DNA of 64,000 nucleotides from Ihuprevotella massiliensis (GTDB taxonomy: Bacteria > Bacteroidota > Bacteroidia > Bacteroidales > Bacteroidaceae): assembly GCA_900095835.1 (NCBI GenBank), contig LT608321.1, positions 1,078,051 to 1,142,050 of the forward strand, read 5' to 3'. How positions within the stretch are numbered: position 1 is the first letter of the stretch; the number at the start of each line of letters is the position of its first letter. A program made the position numbers and the translations under genes. The notes under the pieces were generated by a model. That model ran no database searches, was not told the DNA's origin, and saw nothing but the letters and a program-made list of their open reading frames with translations. Shown piece after piece: positions 46,346 to 55,714 of this stretch.

Positions 46346-46960
46346 TTACTTTTCTACGATTACGATTGAACCATTGCAACCAGGAACACTACCCTTCACC
46401 AAGAGGAGGTTGTGTTCAGGGATTACCTTAATAACCTTCAAGTTTTGAGTAGTCACGCGCTTACCGCCCATTTGACCACCCATGCGCAGCCCCTTAAACA
46501 CCTTTGCAGGGTAAGAGCAAGCACCAATAGAACCTGGCTTACGGAGGCGGTCATCTTGACCGTGAGTAGACTGACCTACACCACCGAATCCGTGACGTTT
46601 CACAACACCTTGGAAGCCTTTACCTTTGGAAGTTCCGACAACATCAACGAAGTCATTCTCACCAAAGAGTTCTACAGTCACAGCTTCACCGAGATTGAGC
46701 TCTTGTTCGTAAACAAACTCAGCCAAGTGACGCTTGGGAGTAACACCAGCCTTCTTGAAGTGACCAAGGAGAGGAGCAGAAACATTCTTTTCCTTTACAT
46801 CCTGAAAGCCAACTTGCACAGCAGAATAACCATCTTTTTCGACAGTCTTAATCTGAGTTACTACGCAAGGACCGCATTCAATTACAGTGCACGGCACATT
46901 TTTGCCGTCGGCACCGAAAACGGAAGTCATTCCGATTTTCTTACCTAATAATCCTGGCAT
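46346..46960 (-). CDS. rplC: 50S ribosomal protein L3, first gene of the cluster here
   Basis: 204 residues ([20 protein letters not shown]; signature [20 protein letters not shown]). rpsJ (S10), which normally precedes rplC, is absent: 46961-47430 holds no frame for it. The operon therefore begins with rplC, with a promoter box at 47109-47116. Confidence 0.98.
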   Translation of the reverse strand: MPGLLGKKIGMTSVFGADGKNVPCTVIECGPCVVTQIKTVEKDGYSAVQVGFQDVKEKNVSAPLLGHFKKAGVTPKRHLAEFVYEQELNLGEAVTVELFGENDFVDVVGTSKGKGFQGVVKRHGFGGVGQSTHGQDDRLRKPGSIGACSYPAKVFKGLRMGGQMGGKRVTTQNLKVIKVIPEHNLLLVKGSVPGCNGSIVIVEK

Positions 46961-46990
46961 TTGGAATTTTATTGATTTTTGATTTCGTAG

Positions 46991-47096
46991 CCCGCCTCAG
47001 TCACTACCTCAGCGGGGCGAATGGTTATTATTCAGTTTAAGTCGTATAACCGATTGATTATCACGGCTTGAAGCCGCAGAAGAGCGCACAGCTCTT
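46991..47096 (-). promoter_or_regulatory. Structured leader of the rplC operon
   Basis: Three hairpins lie between promoter and start codon: AAGAGC/GCTCTT (47080-47096), CGGCTT/AAGCCG (47064-47076) and CCCGC/GCGGG (46991-47026). This is the position of the L4-responsive S10 leader in gammaproteobacteria; a similar autoregulatory role is only inferred. Confidence 0.45.
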
Positions 47097-47108
47097 ACTT
47101 TTGCGGTA

Positions 47109-47116
47109 CAAAGGTA
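47109..47116 (-). promoter_or_regulatory. Promoter -7 box of the S10-spc-alpha cluster
   Basis: Minus-strand TACCTTTG matches TAnnTTTG, giving a leader of ~140 nt. The stretch 47117-47430 upstream is AT-rich and shows no gene. Confidence 0.65.
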
Positions 47117-47430
47117 CGAACTTTTTCTGAAACTACCAAGCAAACAAACTAGTTTTCAGTCATTTTTCTTCTATTTTTCACCTTGCACCATTATTCCACT
47201 CACAACGTCAACTAGACATCGCAAAGGAAATATTAATTATCCGAATTGCTCACCTAAACACCCATCAGTTTGCTGCAAAACGTACTGAGTTTTAATTATC
47301 AGCAACAATTTTCATCTCAAAAAATGCACCTCCACAACAATCTCTAATGCGAAACTAATCAAAAGTTGCACAAAGACTTTATTTAGCGTACTCTTTTCAA
47401 GACAAACTCTTTTACTAGTGCACTCTTTTA

Positions 47431-47988
47431 TCATTGCCAGACAGCAGCCTTCACAGCCTGACGTAAAACCTCACGCGTGGGCACGGGATTATCAGTCAAC
47501 CTAGCCCTTACAACACCACGCGAATTGACCACATACACTCTAGGCACAACAGCACGCGCAAAACGATGATACAAGTTGCGACCACCGGAAGCATAATAAG
47601 GAAGAGTCAAACCGTGCTTAACCCAATAATCCTTCACCGACGCCATAGACTCATCACGCGCCAAAGCACAATACTGCACCGACACCCCCTCCATTTTATC
47701 ATCCTGCAATCGGAGTTCATCCACAAAAGCCTGATATTCTGGCAAAAAAGCCTGACAATCAGAACACCCCGTATCAAAGAAGACAATAATTTTCACGCCT
47801 TCCCCTAATATTTTTGTAGAAAAGCGACGTCCATCAGAGAGTAGCACCTCAAATTCCGGCACCCTATCCCCCACCTGCACAACTTCTACCTGCTGATTAG
47901 GTTCATCTTCCCCAATACAACTGACAACACTTGCACACGGTGCAATTAAAAAGAAAATAACAAACAGCGAATTTAATAATGTTTTCAT
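47431..47988 (-). CDS. Thioredoxin-like lipoprotein (TlpA/ResA type)
   Basis: 185 residues from the ATG at 47988; a longer frame to 48099 crosses the promoter box at 48065. Lipoprotein signal (LFVIFFLIAPCASVVSC, Cys25 as lipid site). The thioredoxin fold has active-site FFDTGCSDCQAF (C-x-x-C) and the cis-Pro VPRVYVV. A thiol-disulfide exchange role at the membrane surface is expected; the partner is unknown. Confidence 0.85.
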   Translation of the reverse strand: MKTLLNSLFVIFFLIAPCASVVSCIGEDEPNQQVEVVQVGDRVPEFEVLLSDGRRFSTKILGEGVKIIVFFDTGCSDCQAFLPEYQAFVDELRLQDDKMEGVSVQYCALARDESMASVKDYWVKHGLTLPYYASGGRNLYHRFARAVVPRVYVVNSRGVVRARLTDNPVPTREVLRQAVKAAVWQ

Positions 47989-48064
47989 TCTTCCATCTAT
48001 TTCACAATACCGCTCTGAATTATCTAGACTAACCAAGCAGTAAAAACAACCAACTGTTATCCTG

Positions 48065-48072
48065 CAAATGTA
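48065..48072 (-). promoter_or_regulatory. Promoter -7 box of the thioredoxin-like gene
   Basis: Minus-strand TACATTTG matches TAnnTTTG. It is divergent from the box at 48115-48122. Confidence 0.55.
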
Positions 48073-48114
48073 CGAAAAAACAGAGAAACGCAGATACACA
48101 TGGAAATAAATTCG

Positions 48115-48122
48115 TAAATTTG
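48115..48122 (+). promoter_or_regulatory. Promoter -7 box of the sigma-54 activator operon
   Basis: TAAATTTG matches TAnnTTTG. It predicts a ~180-nt leader before the start at 48310. Confidence 0.5.
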
Positions 48123-48309
48123 CAATCTCTATTTCCTTGGCTTAGACCGCCTCAACGCTTAAGGGGGGCACCACAAGCGCAAATCACCTATACTCCTCCG
48201 CCTATTATATAGAGGTACTATCCATATGTTTGGCAATTCGCCCTAGTGTTTTACATCTATATATAATAAAGGAGTACAGACCCACATCGAGCAAAGCTCT
48301 CTTCTCATT

Positions 48310-49557
48310 ATGACCGAAAAAGAACTACAATCCATCAAACACCGCTATGGCATCGTTGGCAACAGCGAGGCTCTGAATCGTGCCATCGAAACCGCACTCA
48401 AAGTGGCACGCGTGGATTTGTCAGTACTCATACAAGGTGAGAATGGTGTGGGTAAGGAAATCATCCCACGCATCATCCACGATGCAAGTCCTCGCAAGAA
48501 CAAACGCTATTTGGCGCTCAACTGCGGTGCGATTCCTGAAGGAACCATCGACTCCGAGCTCTTCGGACACGTAAAAGGCGCTTTCACCGGAAGCGTTGAC
48601 AGTCGAGAAGGTTATTTTTCTGCTGCCGATGGTGGAACTCTCTTTTTGGATGAGGTGGGCGAACTTCCCCTTCAGACTCAGGTCCGTCTTTTGCGTGTCC
48701 TCGAAACTGGGGAATTCATCCCTGTAGGTTCGAGTGAAGTGAAGAAGACCAATGTGCGCATTGTGGCTGCCACCAACGTCGATATGAAGCAAGCCATTGC
48801 CGATCGAGAGTTCAGACAAGATCTTTACTATCGACTAGCAGCCGTCTCCATTGCCATCCCCCCTCTGCGTGAACGAGGCAACGATATCGACATGCTCTTT
48901 CGCAAATTTGCTCTTGAGATGAGCGAAAGATACCAGATGCCCCCAATCCGTCTCAACGATGCGGCACGCTCGGCTCTTCTATCGTACTCTTGGCCTGGCA
49001 ACATTCGCCAACTCAAAAATGTGGCAGAAACCATGTCAGTCACAGAGGATGTCCGCGAAATCACACCTGAGATTTTAGCCCACTACATCAACTTCCAAAC
49101 AGAGCATACGCAAATCACGGTGAGTGGGACTCACACAGCACTCGAACAGTCGGATGCCAACGCCAGACTAGGAAAAGACACCAATGCAATCCTGCAGATG
49201 ATTCTCACCCTACGTCACGACATCGAGCAACTAAAAGCCGAGGTAGCACAACTGAAACAAGGGCAATGGAATGCCAACAACCCACCCAGCACCACTCCAT
49301 CCTACTTGTCGTACCATCGTGACACCCCCGTCATTGCCCACGAAATAATAGACAACGCGGAAGAAATCGTGGAGGAAGAAACGCAATCCTCTACCCCAAC
49401 GGCTCCACTGCGTACAAAAAACGATGTGGAACGCGACTTGATTATTCAGGCGCTCCGCAAATACAATGGCCATCGCAAGCAAGCAGCCGATCAGATTGGT
49501 ATCTCCGAACGTACACTCTATCGCAAAATTAAGGAATACGGTCTTGAAGACTTATAA
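48310..49557 (+). CDS. Sigma-54-dependent transcription activator, AAA+ without receiver domain
   Basis: 415 residues. The AAA+ core begins almost at the N-terminus: Walker A GENGVGKE, sigma-54 contact loop GAFTGS (the usual final Ala is Ser), Walker B GGTLFLDEVGEL, arginine fingers in PPLRERGNDI. A helical, Gln-rich linker with KAEVAQLKQGQ (~290-345) leads to a Fis-type helix-turn-helix (RKQAADQIGISERTLYRKIK). It remodels RNA polymerase-sigma-54. There is no regulatory domain, so control must come by expression or a partner. It heads a block with lptE, a TPR-like gene and secG. Confidence 0.93.
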   Translation: MTEKELQSIKHRYGIVGNSEALNRAIETALKVARVDLSVLIQGENGVGKEIIPRIIHDASPRKNKRYLALNCGAIPEGTIDSELFGHVKGAFTGSVDSREGYFSAADGGTLFLDEVGELPLQTQVRLLRVLETGEFIPVGSSEVKKTNVRIVAATNVDMKQAIADREFRQDLYYRLAAVSIAIPPLRERGNDIDMLFRKFALEMSERYQMPPIRLNDAARSALLSYSWPGNIRQLKNVAETMSVTEDVREITPEILAHYINFQTEHTQITVSGTHTALEQSDANARLGKDTNAILQMILTLRHDIEQLKAEVAQLKQGQWNANNPPSTTPSYLSYHRDTPVIAHEIIDNAEEIVEEETQSSTPTAPLRTKNDVERDLIIQALRKYNGHRKQAADQIGISERTLYRKIKEYGLEDL

Positions 49558-49569
49558 CACGGACTCTCT

Positions 49570-50118
49570 ATGAGCATCATTTCACAACTCTCGCGTGGCA
49601 TTCGTCCCTTACTTCGGAGTTGGGCGTTTCTTTTACCAGCTCTCTTCACCATCGTGTTGGCAGCATGTAGTGTGTCCTACAAATTCACAGGCACAAACCT
49701 CAACTACGATTTGATCAAGACCTTGCAAATCGACCCTATCGCCAACCGTGCCCCCTATGGTTGGGCTCCAATGCAAGCCATGTTCAACAACCGCTTGCAA
49801 GACCAATATGTCAACCAAACTCGTTTGCGCCTTGTTAAACGTAATGGCGACATGCACATCTCAGGTGAAATCACTGGATACGACCAATTCAACAAGTCTA
49901 TTTCGGCAGACGGTTTCTCCTCTCAAGTGCAACTGCGCTTAACGGTAAACATCCGTTTTGAAAATAAAAAGACCAATCAACGCTGGGAAAGACAATTCTC
50001 TGCTACGGCACCCTACAATGCCAACTTGCAACTCTCACAAGTGCAAGAACGATTGGTCACCGAATTGATTCGCGACATCTGCGATCAGATTTTCAATGCC
50101 ACCGTTGCCGACTGGTAA
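49570..50118 (+). CDS. lptE: LPS assembly lipoprotein LptE-like
   Basis: 182 residues. Lipoprotein signal with lipobox LAAC and the start SVSYKFTGTNLNYDLIKTLQ is the Bacteroidota LptE form. The body has LQDQYVNQTRLRLV and ISGEITGYDQ. It would plug the LptD barrel during LPS insertion. It is 12 bp after the activator. Confidence 0.85.
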   Translation: MSIISQLSRGIRPLLRSWAFLLPALFTIVLAACSVSYKFTGTNLNYDLIKTLQIDPIANRAPYGWAPMQAMFNNRLQDQYVNQTRLRLVKRNGDMHISGEITGYDQFNKSISADGFSSQVQLRLTVNIRFENKKTNQRWERQFSATAPYNANLQLSQVQERLVTELIRDICDQIFNATVADW

Positions 50119-50205
50119 CCGCTGCTCTCCCTCGCTCATTCCCAACTTTCACTGGCAGTTCTTTGCCTTTGCCACTTCAAGTGGTATGCCTCACATATCG
50201 AAATA

Positions 50206-50976
50206 ATGGATATTGCTTATTACCTCGAACATCCCGAAGCCCTCGACGATTCGACGTTTCACCAGCTCAGCAAGTTGGTGGAGGAATATCCTTACTATCA
50301 TGCAGCACGCCTGCTCTTGGTGAAAAATGCTCACAAACTTCAGCACGAATCTTATGAGCACGAACTCCGAAAAGCTGCCGTCCTGCTCCCCGACCGCAAA
50401 CCGCTCTTCGATTTAGCGAAGGCAAAAGATTACGAAATTCCGCAAAAACCCATTCGCAAACCAGCGGCACCCGCCAAAGACCGCATGGCAGCGCTCATTG
50501 ATGGCTTTTTGGACAAACAAAAGGAAGGTCAGGACTCCTCCAAACGGATGCCTACTGCCGACCCCTCGGCAGACTACATGAGCTACCTCTTCCAGCAAGA
50601 GGCGATAGCCGCCACAGTAGCTGTGCAATATGGCGTCGAAGCCCCTCCCCCCTTGGAGCAACCTACCGACCGCACTCAATCGCTCATCGAACAGTTCATG
50701 TCGGTGCCTCCTCAAGATCGCATCAATTTGTCTGAGCCTGAGTCATCTACTACCAACCCACCCGAAGCAGAACCAGCAACACTCGACGAATGTCTTGTGG
50801 CAGAAGGCTGTTATTCCGAATCTTTGGCAAAAATCTGCATCCAACAAGGGCGATATGAGCACGCAATTGCAATTCTCACCCAAATTCACTTGAATAATCC
50901 AAGAAAAAGTGCTTACTTTGCAGATCAAATACGCTTTTTGCGCAAATTAGCAATCAACAATAAATACAAATCATAA
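50206..50976 (+). CDS. TPR-like cytoplasmic protein between lptE and secG
   Basis: 256 residues, a Bacteroidota-conserved neighbour of secG. The N-terminal helical part (LSKLVEEYPYYHAARLLLVK) and the C-terminal QQGRYEHAIAILTQIHLNNP resemble tetratricopeptide units. The middle (~85-190) is Pro/Ala/Gln-rich and probably disordered. It has no signal peptide. Function unknown. Confidence 0.75.
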   Translation: MDIAYYLEHPEALDDSTFHQLSKLVEEYPYYHAARLLLVKNAHKLQHESYEHELRKAAVLLPDRKPLFDLAKAKDYEIPQKPIRKPAAPAKDRMAALIDGFLDKQKEGQDSSKRMPTADPSADYMSYLFQQEAIAATVAVQYGVEAPPPLEQPTDRTQSLIEQFMSVPPQDRINLSEPESSTTNPPEAEPATLDECLVAEGCYSESLAKICIQQGRYEHAIAILTQIHLNNPRKSAYFADQIRFLRKLAINNKYKS

Positions 50977-50983
50977 TCCCATC

Positions 50984-51355
50984 ATGTACACGCTTTTTGT
51001 TATTTTGGCCGTCATCACCGCTGTTCTCCTCGCCATTGTGGTGCTCATTCAGGAATCTAAGGGTGGTGGTCTCGCCTCTAACGTTTCAAGTGCAAACTCC
51101 GTACTCGGTGTACGCAAGACTACCGACTTCGTGGAAAAAGCAACTTGGACGCTTGCTGCTCTCCTCGTGGTGTTCAGTGTTGCTACTAGCTTCTTCGTGC
51201 ACCAAAACACGGATGGCACTTTCGATGTGAACAACATCAAGACTGCTGCTCCCGCGCCTGCAGCTCCCGCTGCACCTGCTAATCAAGCTGCTCCTGCCAC
51301 ACAAGGCACTGCTGCTCCTGCTGCACAAACTCCTGCACCCGCAGCTGCCAAATAA
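50984..51355 (+). CDS. secG: Protein translocase subunit SecG
   Basis: 123 residues. Two membrane helices flank VLIQESKGGGLASNVSSANS, the SecG signature. The last ~40 residues are an Ala/Pro/Gln-rich tail (PAPAAPAAPANQAAPATQGT). It assists SecYE in translocation. Starts 7 bp after the TPR-like gene. Confidence 0.95.
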   Translation: MYTLFVILAVITAVLLAIVVLIQESKGGGLASNVSSANSVLGVRKTTDFVEKATWTLAALLVVFSVATSFFVHQNTDGTFDVNNIKTAAPAPAAPAAPANQAAPATQGTAAPAAQTPAPAAAK

Positions 51356-51412
51356 GAGAAACCCCGCAGCTGCCGCATAGAATTGCGCACGCTACACTCT
51401 CTTAACGCATAT

Positions 51413-51454
51413 TGCGCCTCATCGTTCAAACTCAGCTTTGAACCATGAGGCGCA
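51413..51454 (+). terminator. Terminator of the lptE-secG block
   Basis: TGCGCCTCAT (51413-51422) pairs with ATGAGGCGCA (51445-51454), with an inner stem GTTCAAA/TTTGAAC, then TTTTGTTGTC. The rest of 51356-51727 holds no gene. Confidence 0.85.
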
Positions 51455-51645
51455 TTTTGTTGTCTACAGTTGAGATTCTCTCCATCCCCCCTTGTGGCAT
51501 CCTTTGGCTGTTGTCTTCCTTACGAAAAACTCACAACAACCTCAACTTCCCTATCGCGACTTGCAGCAAGATCGAGCTACTCTTGCCTAGGAAACCCCAA
51601 GATATGGACACAGCATCAGATGCAATGCCACTCTCAAACAAAAAC

Positions 51646-51675
51646 TGCGCGACCACTTTTCAGTAGTCGCGCAGC
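51646..51675 (-). terminator. Stem-loop downstream of the nucleotidyltransferase gene
   Basis: CTGCGCGAC (51646-51654) pairs with GTCGCGCAG (51667-51675); on the minus strand it is followed by TTTTTGTTTGAG. Confidence 0.75.
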
Positions 51676-51727
51676 AATTATATTTTATTGTCTGCTCTTT
51701 GTCCGAAGACAAAGACAGAAAGTTCTA

Positions 51728-52639
51728 TTAGAACATCTTTTCAGGGTAAACACCATCTGCACCGAGCTTAGCAAACTTCTCTACTACTTCAGGACGATCT
51801 TCGGGATAAGTCACACCGAACCACTTAGAGGTAGTGTCAAGCACTTCGCAAGTAGCAACACCCTTACGGATGAGGTGATCGACCATGAGAGGAATGAAGA
51901 ACTCGCTCTTCAGGTTTTCAATATTCTTAGGATCAGAGAGGAAAGCCTTGAAGAATTCTTCAGAGTGTGCAAAATAGTCGGGAGTGAAGCCCCAGAAGTT
52001 CATAGAAACGGGAGTAGTGTCGGGGATAGACACCCATTCGCCCTTTTCATCCAAGTATTGCACCACACCATCGTGACGCTCAATCTTAGTGCGTTCCACT
52101 ACAGACGTGAGGAGATTCTTGTCATCTACTTCACAAACGCCGCGGCTTACAGTACCACTTTCAGAGAGTGTATTGCCAACGCGGAAGCCCACCATAGCAT
52201 ATTTGCCGGTGCTGCCTTCAGGAAGTGAAGAAAGGAACTTACCCATCACTTGGAAAGCGTCGCGATCGTAGAAGTCATCGCAGTTGAGCACAGCGAAAGG
52301 CTCATTAATCGCACCAGCACCCATCATCACAGCGTGGTTTGTTCCCCAAGGCTTTTCACGACCTTCGGGGCAAGTGAAACCTTCGGGAAGTGCGTCGAGT
52401 GCTTGGAACACCAACTCGCAAGGAATTTTATCTTGGTACTTCGTGAGAACGATGTTGCGGAAATCTTCTTCAAAATCTTTGCGGATGACAAAAACGAGTT
52501 TGCCAAAACCAGCATTGATGGCATCATAGATGGAATAATCCATGATGGTTTGCTCTTGGGGTCCGAGCTTGTCAAGTTGTTTCAGACCACCATAACGACT
52601 GCCCATACCGGCAGCAAGGAGAAATAGTGTGGGTTTCAT
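51728..52639 (-). CDS. Sugar nucleotidyltransferase-like protein
   Basis: 303 residues from the ATG at 52639. The nucleotide-binding loop LAAGMGSRYGGLKQLDKLGP and the metal-site NCDDFYDRDAF mark an NTP_transferase (GT-A) fold. The C-terminal third has GVTYPEDRPEVVEKFAKLGA. It would join an NTP to a sugar phosphate. The exact sugar is not known; the family is widespread in Bacteroidota as a free-standing gene. Confidence 0.85.
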   Translation of the reverse strand: MKPTLFLLAAGMGSRYGGLKQLDKLGPQEQTIMDYSIYDAINAGFGKLVFVIRKDFEEDFRNIVLTKYQDKIPCELVFQALDALPEGFTCPEGREKPWGTNHAVMMGAGAINEPFAVLNCDDFYDRDAFQVMGKFLSSLPEGSTGKYAMVGFRVGNTLSESGTVSRGVCEVDDKNLLTSVVERTKIERHDGVVQYLDEKGEWVSIPDTTPVSMNFWGFTPDYFAHSEEFFKAFLSDPKNIENLKSEFFIPLMVDHLIRKGVATCEVLDTTSKWFGVTYPEDRPEVVEKFAKLGADGVYPEKMF

Positions 52640-52666
52640 GATGAAATTGACCATTAAGTTGTGATG

Positions 52667-52674
52667 CAAAGTTA
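52667..52674 (-). promoter_or_regulatory. Promoter -7 box of the nucleotidyltransferase gene
   Basis: Minus-strand TAACTTTG matches TAnnTTTG, with a leader of ~22-28 nt. Confidence 0.5.
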
Positions 52675-52763
52675 GCAAAAAGCACTAGAATAGACGAACG
52701 AAAAGCAAAATTTTATCCCATAATGCAAAGTTTTTTCCGGGAAACTGTTTTTTCGATACCACA

Positions 52764-54086
52764 TCACTGCCCTTCGCTCTGCTCTTCCAGTGTTTTCACT
52801 GCTTGAAGGGTGAGTTGCAGCACCGTCTCAGTGGAGTCAGACAAAGCCACGCGGTGAGCAATCGTTTCGCCTACCAGCCACACGATACCTTGGGCATCGC
52901 ACACAGCCAAAGCCCGCTGTTTTTCAATACGGGAACGATGACGATCGGTCAAATAGTCACTCACCAACTTGCTCCCCTTCCGCATGCCATAAGGAGAAAA
53001 ACGGTCACCCACAGTCACAGTGCGCAGATATAATTCACCGTCTACAGATGCAGCATCTATCGTTGCGCAATAAGGGTCGCGGCTTGGAATGAAAGGCGAT
53101 GAGGAAACTAGACGTTCTATCCGAAGTATAGGTAGTGGAAAATCTAGATTCGCCAATTCCAACCACGCGCCATTCCTGCACAACTGGTGGGTCTTGGACG
53201 AAATCCACAAACCTTCTCGCCCTTGCCAGGCTTGCTGCGCCTCATCGGTAGAAAAGCCATGTTGCCAACAAAGCTCTCGCCACCACTGTTCGCCTGCAGC
53301 TCCCAAATTTTGGAGCGCAACGACCGAAAAACGTCGCAAATCACGTCCCCACAAGGGATGAGGTTCCAACTGCACGTCTTCCACCTGAGTGGCTATTGCC
53401 TGCAAACCAAGTTCGTAGACCGACAGCGCCTGCCTCATGTGGCTTGCTGTTTCTGACAAGGTGTTAGCCATCGAGGGATTCACCGCTCTCAACAGGGGTA
53501 AAAGCTCATGACGCACCCAGTTTCTACGATAGTGGGTGTCGCTATTGGTGGAATCTTCAACAAAGGTTGCACCACGCTGCTGCAAAAAGTCTAAAACGCG
53601 ATCGCGCGAAAAGATTAAAAAGGGACGCCACACGCGGTCGCGCTCAGCAGCCATACCAGCTAAGCCACGCAGCCCCGTGCCACGAATGAGTTGGAGCAGC
53701 AGGGTTTCTGCTTGATCATCGGCGTGATGTGCCACACAGACATAGCCGCCTTGTTCGGCAAACCAAGCATAGCGCAACGTGCGCGCTGCCATTTCGATGC
53801 TTTCGCCCGTCTGGTTGCACTGTTCTTCCACATCAAAATGCTTCACCAAAAGTGGAATGCCATGTTGCGCACAAAACGCGCGTACAAAGGCTTCGTCACC
53901 CTCACTCTCCGCACCACGAAGATGAAAGTTGCAGTGCAAAGCCGTGAAAGGCAGTTGCAAATCGCGCATCACCAACGCCAGTGCCACAGAGTCAGCTCCA
54001 CCACTTAAAGCACAAAACAATCCCTCGCTGCGCCAACGATCGGCACGCGATGCAAAGAAAGGCGCAATTTCTTGGGAAAGTTTCAT
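52764..54086 (-). CDS. tilS: tRNA(Ile)-lysidine synthetase
   Basis: 440 residues. PP-loop motif ALSGGADSVALALV near residue 27, then HCNFHLRGAESEGDEAFVRA and HHADDQAETLLLQLIRGTGL; C-terminal TilS substrate-binding domains follow (VGDRFSPYGMRKGSKLVSDY). It puts lysine on C34 of tRNA-Ile(CAU) using ATP, which makes the anticodon read AUA. Confidence 0.96.
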   Translation of the reverse strand: MKLSQEIAPFFASRADRWRSEGLFCALSGGADSVALALVMRDLQLPFTALHCNFHLRGAESEGDEAFVRAFCAQHGIPLLVKHFDVEEQCNQTGESIEMAARTLRYAWFAEQGGYVCVAHHADDQAETLLLQLIRGTGLRGLAGMAAERDRVWRPFLIFSRDRVLDFLQQRGATFVEDSTNSDTHYRRNWVRHELLPLLRAVNPSMANTLSETASHMRQALSVYELGLQAIATQVEDVQLEPHPLWGRDLRRFSVVALQNLGAAGEQWWRELCWQHGFSTDEAQQAWQGREGLWISSKTHQLCRNGAWLELANLDFPLPILRIERLVSSSPFIPSRDPYCATIDAASVDGELYLRTVTVGDRFSPYGMRKGSKLVSDYLTDRHRSRIEKQRALAVCDAQGIVWLVGETIAHRVALSDSTETVLQLTLQAVKTLEEQSEGQ

Positions 54087-54112
54087 GGGGTTATCTTGTT
54101 TTTCAGCAATGA

Positions 54113-54889
54113 CTAATAGGAAACGGTGCAGGAGAGACCGAGCGCCTTCACGCGCTCACCGATGGCATCGAGCACCTCAGGTGAGGCTTTTTTCAGTCCC
54201 TTCGCAGGAGTATCGCGATCGATGGTGTAGATGTAGACCGCTTCGGGACGAATGCGCTGCAAAGCCTCTAGCCATGGAGCAACGAAACTCTCGGCAGTGT
54301 TGTCTACAGACTGTCCTTGATATTCACCACTCATGAATAGGGTCTGCACTTGCACCTTGCCCTCGAAAGCACAAAGTCGCTCCACCATTTCTTCAGCATC
54401 GTATTTCAACACAGGGCGATCGACGAGGGTAATGTATTCGTTGGAAAGGGTGTCGAGTTTCAAAATGTTGTTGTCTACTCTTCGCAGGGCTTCGTGCACC
54501 GCAGGCAGATGGCAATAGGTGGCATTGCTCAGCACACTGATTTTAGCTTTTGGGAAATAGTGATCGCGCAACGCGATGGTGTCCTCAATGATACCAGGAA
54601 AGTCGGGGTGCATGGTGGGTTCACCATTACCAGCAAAGGTGATGACATCGGGACCACGTCCGTTGCGTTCCATCTCCTGCAGGGTTTGCTCCAACTCTTG
54701 CGCCACTTTTGCACGCGAAGGGATACGGAGTTTGGGCTTTGTATCACCATTAAATCCGCATTCGCAGTAGATGCAATCAAAGGTACAGAGTTTGCCATCT
54801 GAAGGCAATAGGTTGATGCCGAGCGAAACGCCCAACCTTCGACTCTGCACGGGTCCAAAGATTGGGGATGGAAAAAGAATAGTTGACAT
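54113..54889 (-). CDS. Radical SAM protein
   Basis: 258 residues. The [4Fe-4S] motif C-x-x-x-C-x-x-C is TFDCIYCECG (with the preceding Cys in GKLCTF). It has GNGEP, typical of radical SAM proteins that bind SAM, and the N-terminal FGPVQSRRLGVSLGINLLP of the YfkB/MoaA-like group. Substrate unknown. It lies 26 bp upstream of tilS on the same strand. Confidence 0.9.
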   Translation of the reverse strand: MSTILFPSPIFGPVQSRRLGVSLGINLLPSDGKLCTFDCIYCECGFNGDTKPKLRIPSRAKVAQELEQTLQEMERNGRGPDVITFAGNGEPTMHPDFPGIIEDTIALRDHYFPKAKISVLSNATYCHLPAVHEALRRVDNNILKLDTLSNEYITLVDRPVLKYDAEEMVERLCAFEGKVQVQTLFMSGEYQGQSVDNTAESFVAPWLEALQRIRPEAVYIYTIDRDTPAKGLKKASPEVLDAIGERVKALGLSCTVSY

Positions 54890-54918
54890 GTTTAGTTGCG
54901 CTTGTGTTTTACAAATCC

Positions 54919-55584
54919 CTATTCAGGGAAATAAAGGAAGAGTTGCTTCAAAGAAGGTACATCATTCCAACTCCACCAGCGATCTTCCATCAGGTTTTTG
55001 AAAGCCAACTTCATGTCGGGCTTCACTTCTTTCTTGATGGTCTTCTCACGAGCAGGCACAATGCGTCCCTTCAAACTGAAATAATAGGTATGTTTCAAGG
55101 GGTAACCTTTATTGGACTGCTGTTCGCCACCACTCATGTCGATAAATGTTTCACGAGCTAGTCCACCTAAATCGAGAGAGACAAAAGGTAAATCCGTGCT
55201 TCCACCAGTAATTTCCTTATATTTTTCCATGTCGATGGTAGTGACACAGAGCAAACTATTGCCACCACGTTCGGCAATCACACGCCCCATCGCCACTTTA
55301 TCGACTTTCTGATAACGGATGCTATCAAATTCAACGCCAATAATACTGGCATTGCTGGCTTGATACACCTTGCCATCTTTCTCATCAACGTAGCAGAGGG
55401 CAGCATTTTTATAAAGGATATTGGCTTTTGCCTTTACAAAACGTCCAAAGGTTTGGAGCACTTTGGCATCACGGAAATCAGCAAATACCAATTGACGCTC
55501 TGAGCGTTGCTCCTCTTGCAACTGTTGCGCTTGCGCTGTACCCAAGCCCAGCAACAGAAGTAGCAGTAAAAGATAGTGTTTCAT
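54919..55584 (-). CDS. Secreted protein of unknown function
   Basis: 221 residues with a strong signal peptide (MKHYLLLLLLLLGLGTAQAQ). The mature part (NILYKNAALCYVDEKDGKVY, and LKQLFLYFPE at the end) is not recognised beyond a general resemblance to conserved Bacteroidales periplasmic proteins. It lies 29 bp upstream of the radical SAM gene. Confidence 0.7.
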   Translation of the reverse strand: MKHYLLLLLLLLGLGTAQAQQLQEEQRSERQLVFADFRDAKVLQTFGRFVKAKANILYKNAALCYVDEKDGKVYQASNASIIGVEFDSIRYQKVDKVAMGRVIAERGGNSLLCVTTIDMEKYKEITGGSTDLPFVSLDLGGLARETFIDMSGGEQQSNKGYPLKHTYYFSLKGRIVPAREKTIKKEVKPDMKLAFKNLMEDRWWSWNDVPSLKQLFLYFPE

Positions 55585-55714
55585 ATCCTATTCTTATTTA
55601 GACATTAGACAAATGACAGAAGTTCGCAGACGTTTTTTTCAAACAAGGGTCTGCAACTTTCCATAAAATATCAACAGTGCAGCGACACACTCATCCCTGC
55701 TACTCACGCACCGA

